From Bacteroidota bacterium (GTDB lineage Bacteria; Bacteroidota; Bacteroidia; Cytophagales; Cyclobacteriaceae), in NCBI GenBank assembly GCA_018266055.1, contig JAFDYT010000005.1, forward strand, positions 496,001 to 560,000: a stretch of 64,000 nucleotides of DNA, read 5' to 3'. This document shows positions 53,970 to 61,882 of the stretch, in pieces (the first letter of the stretch is position 1; each line of letters begins with the position of its first letter). Below the pieces are notes generated by a model. It did not search any database. It worked only from the letters and a program-made list of their open reading frames with translations, and was not told the origin of the DNA. The position numbers were made by a program, and so were the translations under genes.

Positions 53970-56324
53970 ATGGTTCTCAATTATTTAAAAATCGCCTTCC
54001 GGAATTTTTCCCGACACCTGGGTTACAGTTCGATTACCATTTTTGGTTTGTCGATCGGGCTCGCTACGTCACTCATGATTTTTGTTTGGGTGCTTGACGA
54101 ACTGCGGTTTGACACCGGCTATGATGATCACGAAAGGATTTATCAAGTGCTCACGAATGCGGTCTACACCAACGGCGATATTAAAACGAGCGAATCGACG
54201 ACGGGAGCGTTGGCGGAAGCCATAGCCAATGAGATCCCCGAAGTAGAGGAGGCAGGACGCGCCGGCGATGAGCCGAACATGTTATTGCGCCATGAAAATA
54301 ATTCGGTGCTGCAAGATGCCATGTGGGCCGATCCATCGATGTTAAAAATTTTCTCTGTCCACGTGTTGCAGGGAAACCCGGCTAATCTGTTGGTTGACCC
54401 TAACTCTTTTATTCTTACCAAAAAGACAGCCGATAAATTTTTCCCTGGTCAAGATGCCATCGGCAAGTCCTTTACGATCAATGAAAAATATAAGATGACG
54501 GTATCGGCGGTGGTGGAAGACCCGTTACCAAACTCGTCGTTTAGGTTTGCTTTTTTATTACCATACGATGTGCATTACAAGGAAAATCCGTGGATGGCCC
54601 AATGGGGAAATTACAATGACATGACCTTTATAAAGGTGAAGCCCGGCGTCAACGTAAGCGATGTAAACGTCAAGTTAAAAAAGCTGATGAAATCGAAATG
54701 CCCCGATTGCCATCACCAACCATTTGCACAGCAATTTGCGGAGCGGCATTTGTACAACCACTATGAAAATGGAAAAGCGGATGGAGGAAGAATTGAATAC
54801 ATCCGGATTTTTACCCTCGCGGCAATTTTTATTCTGGTGATTGCCTGCATCAATTATATGAATCTGGCCACGGCACGCTCTGCGGGTCGCAGTCGCGAAG
54901 TAGGTGTGCGCAAAGCTATCGGCTCTCACCGCAGTCAGTTGATTGGTCAGTTCATCGGCGAGTCGCTTCTCATCACCACCCTCAGTACACTTCTTGCCGT
55001 AGTGATGGTGCAACTGATGACTCCGCTTTTCAATACCGTGATGAACAAACAAATGACCGTTGACTTTACCGATCCAAAATTATTGATCGCACTGGTGAGC
55101 CTGACGGTGGTTACCAGTTTGATCGCGGGAAGTTACCCTGCATTTTTCCTTTCGTCGTTTCGCCCGGCTTCGGTGCTGAAAGGGCAACTGCAGTCCACTC
55201 TTGCAGGCGCCACATTGCGCAAAGGTTTAGTAGTCTTCCAGTTTGCCTTGTCGGCGATGCTCATCATCGCGAGTCTTGCCACGTACAAGCAGACGCAATT
55301 CATTCTTTCAAAGAACCTAGGATTCAACCGGGAGAATGTTCTTGTGTTCGATATGCACGCCGGCGTATCAAGCAATCAGGCTACGTTTAAAAACGAAGCA
55401 CTTAAATTCCCCGGCATTCATGCTATCTCTTTTGCAGGACAAAATCCTTTTTCTATCGGCATGATGACTACCGGTGTGAAGTGGCCAGGCAAAGATGAAA
55501 AAGACATCGTTCCTTTTAAGCTGGTGTTTACCGACAAGGATTTTTTGCCCACACTGAAAATGGAGTTGATCGAAGGCTCCAACTTCACCGATGAAAAAGC
55601 GGACTCCACGCATTATATCATTAACGAAGCAGCCGTAAAGCGAATCGGGTTGAAGAACGCCATCGGCGCATCGTTGAATGTGTGGAATAGCCCGTCGGGA
55701 AAAGTGATCGGCGTGGTGAAAGATTTTCATAATGTGAACCTCCACAACGCCATTGAGCCACTCATCATCATGTGCCGCACCGACAATACGTGGCGAGGGT
55801 TTGTGAAAGTAGAGGCCAACGCCACACAGCAAGCGATTAAGCATCTTGAATCGGTACAGAAAAAATTCGATCCTAATTATCCGTTTCAGTATGAATTTCT
55901 CGATAAGAGTTTTGAAAAAGAATACACAAGCGAGACAACCATCGAGAAACTTTCTATTGTGTTCACGGCGATTGCGATCTTCATCTCCAGCCTTGGTCTC
56001 TTTGGGTTGGCTTCGTTTATGACCGAGCGCCGGACGAAGGAAATTGGCATTCGAAAAGTGATGGGTGCGAGTGCCCGGCAAATTACCGTTCTCCTTTCTT
56101 CCGATTTTTTGAAGCTGTTGCTGATTTCATTTGTGGTTGCCGTACCCATTGCCTGGTATGGTGTGAGTCAGTGGCTGATTACGTTCGCGTATCACGCTGA
56201 CTTGAATTTCAGTTTGCCGCTCATCGCGGCCGGAGTGTTGTTTATGACAGCAGTGCTTTCTGTAGGGTACCAATCGGTGAAGGCGGCCCTTGGCAATCCT
56301 GTCAACAGTTTGAAGAATGAATAA
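53970..56324 (+). CDS. FtsX/MacB-type ABC permease, array gene 3
   Basis: 784 residues, 33 bp after gene 2. Standard architecture with CINYMNLATARSAGRSREVG in the first helix cluster, a second FtsX unit (FGLASFMTERRTKEIG) and end NPVNSLKNE. The periplasmic loop has a short Cys pair (KCPDC) near residue 245 that the other permeases lack. Confidence 0.88.
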   Translation: MVLNYLKIAFRNFSRHLGYSSITIFGLSIGLATSLMIFVWVLDELRFDTGYDDHERIYQVLTNAVYTNGDIKTSESTTGALAEAIANEIPEVEEAGRAGDEPNMLLRHENNSVLQDAMWADPSMLKIFSVHVLQGNPANLLVDPNSFILTKKTADKFFPGQDAIGKSFTINEKYKMTVSAVVEDPLPNSSFRFAFLLPYDVHYKENPWMAQWGNYNDMTFIKVKPGVNVSDVNVKLKKLMKSKCPDCHHQPFAQQFAERHLYNHYENGKADGGRIEYIRIFTLAAIFILVIACINYMNLATARSAGRSREVGVRKAIGSHRSQLIGQFIGESLLITTLSTLLAVVMVQLMTPLFNTVMNKQMTVDFTDPKLLIALVSLTVVTSLIAGSYPAFFLSSFRPASVLKGQLQSTLAGATLRKGLVVFQFALSAMLIIASLATYKQTQFILSKNLGFNRENVLVFDMHAGVSSNQATFKNEALKFPGIHAISFAGQNPFSIGMMTTGVKWPGKDEKDIVPFKLVFTDKDFLPTLKMELIEGSNFTDEKADSTHYIINEAAVKRIGLKNAIGASLNVWNSPSGKVIGVVKDFHNVNLHNAIEPLIIMCRTDNTWRGFVKVEANATQQAIKHLESVQKKFDPNYPFQYEFLDKSFEKEYTSETTIEKLSIVFTAIAIFISSLGLFGLASFMTERRTKEIGIRKVMGASARQITVLLSSDFLKLLLISFVVAVPIAWYGVSQWLITFAYHADLNFSLPLIAAGVLFMTAVLSVGYQSVKAALGNPVNSLKNE

Positions 56325-56365
56325 AGTCAACTCAGAAAGAAGTAAACTCAAAATCAAATTTTTTT

Positions 56366-58801
56366 ATGATCCGCAATTATTTGACAACCGCTTTTCGCAT
56401 CATGCTTCGGCAGCGTGTGTACTCGGCCATTAATATTTTTGGCCTTACCCTTGGCATCGCCAGTTGTTTGGTGTTGGTGTTGTACATCGGCGACGAGCTA
56501 AGTTATGATCAGTTTCATCATGACGCCGACCGACTTTACCGTGTTGACTTTCACGCGCGGCTCAACGGGCAGGATATTCACTCGGCGCGCACGGGTGTGC
56601 CTATGGCCGAAGGGCTGATGAACGAAGTGCCGCAGGTGGAGTCTGTAGTTCGTGTCAATAAGTGGAATACAATTCCGGTTCGCTACGAAGAAAAGATATT
56701 TACTGAAAAAAGATTTCTCTTAGCCGATTCTAATTTTTTTGAATTCTTCAACTTCAAGCTGATCGCGGGTAATCCGAAGGAAGCGTTGAAAGGTCCCCAT
56801 AAAGTGGTGATCTCTACCACAGCGGCTAGGAAATATTTTGGGTACAAGGGCCCCGGCGACATGAGCCCTATCGGGAAAGTATTTGCCTTCGGAAGTATGG
56901 GCGAAACTACCGCCGAAGTGACCGGCATTGCCGAAGATGGCCCCTCCAATTCGCACCTGCATTTCGATTTTGTTTTGTCGCTTCAAACCTGGGATGACCT
57001 ATGGAAGCAGACGGTCTGGCTGAACAACTCGCTGATCACTTATTTCAAAATTAAACCCAATGCCGACATTAAAGACGTGGATGCGAAGTATTCTTACTTC
57101 ATTGAAAAATATTGTGTTCAGGAATTAGAGCGATTTCTGCAAATGAACTGGAAACAATTTAAAGAACACGACAACGATCTTTATTTCACGAGCACACCGG
57201 TGATGAGCATTCATTTACACTCGCAAATAAGTGAGGAACTTGAAGCAAACGGAAATATTCAATACCTGTATTTGTTCGGCGCTATTGCTTTGTTCATCAT
57301 CGTGCTGGCGTGTATCAATTTTATGAATCTAAGCACGGCTCGTTCTTCAAACCGAGCGAAGGAAGTAGGCGTTCGCAAATCTATTGGAGCGTTGCGCTCC
57401 CGACTGGTGGGCCAGTTTTTGATGGAGTCGTATCTCTACGCAATAATCTCCGTGATATTGGCCATGGTGCTGATTTCGCTTTCACTCAACTTCTTTAATC
57501 AGATCGCATCCAAAGAAATTCAATTCACGCAGTTAATACAACCTCAGTTCATTGGCGGGCTACTGCTTTTCATTTTGATCATTGGTTTGCTGGCGGGAAG
57601 TTACCCTGCGTTTTATCTCACGTCGTTCAGGCCGGTAGAGGTATTGAAAGGAAAGGTACGGGCCGGCATGAAGAGTTCAGGTATTCGCAACGGACTTGTA
57701 GTGTTTCAATTTGTGATTTCTATAGGCCTGATCATTTCTACGCTGATGGTGTACCGGCAATTGAACTATGTACAAAGCAAAAACCTTGGCTTTGATAAGG
57801 AGAATGTGATGAACTTACTACATACCCTGAACCTTGGCAAGAATGCTGTGCCGTTCAAGAATGAATTGATGCAACATCCCGAAGTGGTCGCGGCCAGTTA
57901 TGCTAACCGGCTACCGCCTTCCATCGATTGGAATTCAGTAATCAAAACAGCTGATACAAAACAGGAACATTACGTGTCATTTTATCTGATGGATTACGAT
58001 CATCTGAAGGCATTGGGCTATACTATGGCGAGCGGTCGTTTTTTCTCGCGCGATTTTCCGACGGATTCATCGGCGATTCTTATCAACGAAACGGCCGCCC
58101 GACAAATGGGTCTCGAAAATTTTGAAGGAAAGTCGCTGCTTGCCTCTGTGAATTCGCCATCCGAAAGGAGCTACCACATCATCGGAATTCTGAAAGATTT
58201 TAATTTTGAATCGCTTAAAACGAACATTCGCCCGATGGCCGTCATGCTTGGCACCGAGCCCAACTACGAAATGGCGATTCGTCTCACTTCTGGAAATACG
58301 GCAGCAAAAGTGAAACTGGTGGAGCGCATCTGGAAAAAATATGCACCTCAGGCACCGTTCGAATTTTCTTTTCTTGATCAGAATTTCGATGCGCAGTTTC
58401 GCGCCGAGCAGCGCATGGGTGAAGTGTTTATCTTTTTCACCGGCCTGGCGATTGTAATAGCGTGCCTTGGTTTGCTGGGGTTGGCCACCTTCGCGGCAGA
58501 GCAGCGCGCCAAAGAAATCAGCATCCGTAAGATCATGGGCTCAAGTATTTCAGGCATCGTGTTTTTGTTGACCAAAGATTTTGCACGATTGATTCTGATC
58601 GCGTTTGTCCTGGCGTTGCCCATCACCTGGTATGCGCTTGAGAAATGGTGGCTCGAAGGATTCGCCTATCGCGTGGGATTTGATGTCACGGTGATGGCTG
58701 TAGCCGGAGTCGTGGCCGTCGTAGTGGGACTTCTCACGATTGGTTATCAATCTGTGAAGGCCGCGATGGGAAATCCGGTGGATAGTTTGAAGAACGAGTA
58801 G
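56366..58801 (+). CDS. FtsX/MacB-type ABC permease, array gene 4
   Basis: 811 residues, 41 bp after gene 3. Same plan, with CINFMNLSTARSSNRAKEVG and, in the second unit, FAAEQRAKEISIRKIMGSS; ends NPVDSLKNE. About 200 bp without a gene separate it from gene 5, so a promoter may lie there (an AT-rich stretch with TTATTTTTTG near 58940 is a weak candidate). Confidence 0.88.
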   Translation: MIRNYLTTAFRIMLRQRVYSAINIFGLTLGIASCLVLVLYIGDELSYDQFHHDADRLYRVDFHARLNGQDIHSARTGVPMAEGLMNEVPQVESVVRVNKWNTIPVRYEEKIFTEKRFLLADSNFFEFFNFKLIAGNPKEALKGPHKVVISTTAARKYFGYKGPGDMSPIGKVFAFGSMGETTAEVTGIAEDGPSNSHLHFDFVLSLQTWDDLWKQTVWLNNSLITYFKIKPNADIKDVDAKYSYFIEKYCVQELERFLQMNWKQFKEHDNDLYFTSTPVMSIHLHSQISEELEANGNIQYLYLFGAIALFIIVLACINFMNLSTARSSNRAKEVGVRKSIGALRSRLVGQFLMESYLYAIISVILAMVLISLSLNFFNQIASKEIQFTQLIQPQFIGGLLLFILIIGLLAGSYPAFYLTSFRPVEVLKGKVRAGMKSSGIRNGLVVFQFVISIGLIISTLMVYRQLNYVQSKNLGFDKENVMNLLHTLNLGKNAVPFKNELMQHPEVVAASYANRLPPSIDWNSVIKTADTKQEHYVSFYLMDYDHLKALGYTMASGRFFSRDFPTDSSAILINETAARQMGLENFEGKSLLASVNSPSERSYHIIGILKDFNFESLKTNIRPMAVMLGTEPNYEMAIRLTSGNTAAKVKLVERIWKKYAPQAPFEFSFLDQNFDAQFRAEQRMGEVFIFFTGLAIVIACLGLLGLATFAAEQRAKEISIRKIMGSSISGIVFLLTKDFARLILIAFVLALPITWYALEKWWLEGFAYRVGFDVTVMAVAGVVAVVVGLLTIGYQSVKAAMGNPVDSLKNE

Positions 58802-59000
58802 GGTGTTGATCATCCGGCCGTGGAAGGCGACCTTTTTCGGTGATATAAAAAAACAAGATCAAATCCTGTTAAAAATCTGCGAAACGAATAAGGGAATCAG
58901 GAAATGCCCGTTGGGATTTATTTTGCCAAAGGGTTTTATTTTTTGAATTCAATTCTCCAATTTGAGAACTTGACTTTTTTATCCTTAACGGAAAATTGAT

Positions 59001-61358
59001 ATGATCAGAAACTATCTGGTGATTGCCTTCCGCAATCTGATGCGTAATTCGTTTTACTCTTTCATTAATATCGGTGGCCTGGCGATTGGGTTGGCGTGCA
59101 GTATTTTGATCATGCTTTGGGTTTGGGATGAAATATCCTACGACCGGTTTCATAAAAACGGAGATCGTCTTGGGCAGCTGTATATTCACAACCGGTTTTC
59201 GGATAACATATCTACTTCGGAGGCAGTCCCACTCGGTCCCTATGAGTTTCTGAAAACCTACGATGCGCGTATCAAGAACACGTGCGTAGCCTATTGGCCG
59301 TACAATCCATTACTCACCGCGGGTGAAAATAAAGTAAGACAGTTGGGGCGCCTGGCCAGTCCGGAATTTCTGGAGATGTTTCAATTTCCTTTAGTCAAAG
59401 GAGAGGCGACAAAAGTATTGGACGACCCTAAGTCGATTGTTATTACAGAGTCGCTGGCTATGGCATTGTTTAGTAGCAAAGATCCTATGGGTCAGTTTAT
59501 TAAACTCGACAACGACCTGGAATTGAAGGTAACAGGAATTCTGAAAGACTTGCCAAAAAATTCTTCCTTCGATTTCAAGTTTCTCGCTTCATGGGCAATT
59601 TATGGAGAAGGCTGGGCAAAGAACAGAAAGGATGACTGGGATGATGAGTCGTTTCCTGTGTTTGTTGAACTTCAGCCAGGCGCCACGTTCGACGGAGTAA
59701 ATGAGGCTTTAAAAAACCTGTCAAACGAAAAAAGGAAAAGTGATGCCAGCCAGTTGTTTATTCTTCCCCTTGCCGACTGGCGGCTGAATTCGCATTTTAA
59801 AAACGGCATCCAAACCGGAGGAATGAACGAGTGGGTAAGTTCCTTTTCAATTATTGCAGCGTTTATCTTGGTGATAGCCTGTATAAACTTTATGAACCTG
59901 GCTACGGCCCGCAGTCAGCATCGCGCGCGTGAAGTGGGTGTGCGCAAAACTGTGGGCTCCGGTAGAAAAGAATTGATCTTACAATTTCTGGGCGAATCTG
60001 TCATTATCGCTACGCTGGCGTTTATTGTGTCGATACTTCTTGTCGAGCTTAGTTTGCCGCTGTACAATCACTTGATCGGCAAACACCTCTCTATTCCTTA
60101 CAAATGGCCTGGTGCTTGGCTACTCGCTCTGGTTATCATTCTGGTTACAGGAACCCTTGCCGGAAGTTATCCTGCATTTTTCCTGTCGTCGTTTAATCCT
60201 GTGAATGTATTGAAAGGAAAAATAATCACCGGGCGAGGCGCAACAACGCCGCGGAAAGTCCTGGTCTCACTTCAATTCTTTTTTTCGATCTGCCTGATAT
60301 TTGGCACACTGGTAGTGTACCGGCAGATTCAGCACGTAAAAGAACGTGCTACCGGATATGATCGGGAGAACCTGATGGTAGTACAAAGCAATGACGAACT
60401 CAATAAAAATTTTGATGCGGTGAAGCAGGAGTTGATTGCTTCAGGCATAGCAACTCAAGTCACGAGCTCCTCCAGCCCGATCACAGATATCTACGGCAAC
60501 AATACGCTCGACTGGCCAGGTAAACCGAATGACTTCAGTATCCTTTTTTCGCGCGTGCACACCGGATATGATTACGCCAAGACCATGGGCATTAAAGTGG
60601 CGGAAGGACGAGACTTTTCCGAAGCGTTTAAAACCGATAGCAGCGCCATGCTACTGAATCAGGCTGCGGTGAACGTGATGGGTGTACAAAACCCGATTGG
60701 CTTACCGATCAATTTGTGGGGGCGAAAATGGCATGTGGTCGGTGTACTTAATGACGTGGTCATGGCTTCTCCATTTCGCGAAGTGCAGCCGGGTTTCTTC
60801 ATTCTGGATAACGCCGACCGAAGTATTATCACGTTGCGACTGGCAAAAACCGAAGACGTGAATGCGTCGATTAAGAAAATGGAGAGTGTCTTCAAAAAGC
60901 TTAACCCTTCTTATCCCTTCGAGTATCAGTTTGTAGACGATCAGTTTGCTAAAAAATTTGAGGCGATTAATTTTATCGGAACTCTTGGATCGGTATTTTC
61001 TTTTCTGGCTATTCTCATCACCTGCCTAGGTCTTTTTGGATTAGCTACTTTTTCAGCCGCACAACGCACCAAAGAAATCGGCATTCGTAAAGTAATGGGT
61101 GCTACCACCTATAGCATCGTGCGTTTGCTTTCAGCAGAATTCACACGCCTCGTATTGATCGGTTTTTTGTTTGCTGCACCGCTAGCCTGGTGGGCTATGG
61201 ACAACTATTTGACGCGGTACACTTATCGCACTACCATTGCGTGGTGGACCATGCCGTTTACCGGTTTGATCGCTTTGCTGCTCACGTTGGCCATCGTAAG
61301 CACTCAGGCCTGGCGCGCAGCGTCGGCAAATCCTTCACAAAATTTGCGAAGCGAATAA
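59001..61358 (+). CDS. FtsX/MacB-type ABC permease, array gene 5
   Basis: 785 residues. Same architecture (CINFMNLATARSQHRAREVG; second unit FGLATFSAAQRTKEIGIRKV). The C-terminal motif is changed to NPSQNLRSE, against NPVxSL in the other five. It is followed after 46 bp by the SlyD-like gene. Confidence 0.88.
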   Translation: MIRNYLVIAFRNLMRNSFYSFINIGGLAIGLACSILIMLWVWDEISYDRFHKNGDRLGQLYIHNRFSDNISTSEAVPLGPYEFLKTYDARIKNTCVAYWPYNPLLTAGENKVRQLGRLASPEFLEMFQFPLVKGEATKVLDDPKSIVITESLAMALFSSKDPMGQFIKLDNDLELKVTGILKDLPKNSSFDFKFLASWAIYGEGWAKNRKDDWDDESFPVFVELQPGATFDGVNEALKNLSNEKRKSDASQLFILPLADWRLNSHFKNGIQTGGMNEWVSSFSIIAAFILVIACINFMNLATARSQHRAREVGVRKTVGSGRKELILQFLGESVIIATLAFIVSILLVELSLPLYNHLIGKHLSIPYKWPGAWLLALVIILVTGTLAGSYPAFFLSSFNPVNVLKGKIITGRGATTPRKVLVSLQFFFSICLIFGTLVVYRQIQHVKERATGYDRENLMVVQSNDELNKNFDAVKQELIASGIATQVTSSSSPITDIYGNNTLDWPGKPNDFSILFSRVHTGYDYAKTMGIKVAEGRDFSEAFKTDSSAMLLNQAAVNVMGVQNPIGLPINLWGRKWHVVGVLNDVVMASPFREVQPGFFILDNADRSIITLRLAKTEDVNASIKKMESVFKKLNPSYPFEYQFVDDQFAKKFEAINFIGTLGSVFSFLAILITCLGLFGLATFSAAQRTKEIGIRKVMGATTYSIVRLLSAEFTRLVLIGFLFAAPLAWWAMDNYLTRYTYRTTIAWWTMPFTGLIALLLTLAIVSTQAWRAASANPSQNLRSE

Positions 61359-61404
61359 AAACGAATTTGAATAAATCCATAGCTTTGACTGAAAATACAA
61401 TTCC

Positions 61405-61878
61405 ATGCAAATCTCAAAACACAAAGTAGCGGCTATTCATTATACGCTTACCGACAACGAAGGCAAAGTGATCGATTCAAGCGCTGGCCGTGAACCTTTA
61501 CTATTTATTCAGGGCATTGGTAATCTGATTCCCGGCATGGAAGAAGGCCTGGAAGGTAGAAAGACAGGCGACAAGTTTTCGTTGAAAGTGAGTCCTGAAA
61601 AAGGCTATGGCGTAAAAAGCGAGGATCTGGTGCAGCGTGTGCCCCGTTCGGCATTTGGCGATCAGAAAATTGAAAAGGGAATGCAGTTTCAGACCAATCA
61701 CGGCCATGTAGTCACCGTTACCAACGTAGGTCTAAGTGAAATTACTGTCGATGGAAATCATCCTCTGGCCGGTGTTGAACTCAACTTTGATGTAGAAGTC
61801 ATGAGCATCCGCGAAGCCAGCGAAGAAGAGATCGCACATGGCCACGTGCATGGCCCGGGCGGACATCATCACCATTAA
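61405..61878 (+). CDS. slyD: SlyD-like FKBP peptidyl-prolyl isomerase
   Basis: 157 residues. The FKBP half-barrel (YTLTDNEGKVIDSS, FIQGIGNLIPGMEEGLEGRK) is interrupted by an IF chaperone insert (PEKGYGVKSEDLVQRVPRSA), and it closes with GVELNFDVEVMSIREAS. The His-rich tail (HGHVHGPGGHHHH) is typical of SlyD and binds nickel and other metals. It is a cytoplasmic folding helper and metallochaperone. The 3' end lies 4 bp from the convergent T9SS protein gene. Confidence 0.92.
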   Translation: MQISKHKVAAIHYTLTDNEGKVIDSSAGREPLLFIQGIGNLIPGMEEGLEGRKTGDKFSLKVSPEKGYGVKSEDLVQRVPRSAFGDQKIEKGMQFQTNHGHVVTVTNVGLSEITVDGNHPLAGVELNFDVEVMSIREASEEEIAHGHVHGPGGHHHH

Positions 61879-61882
61879 TCGA

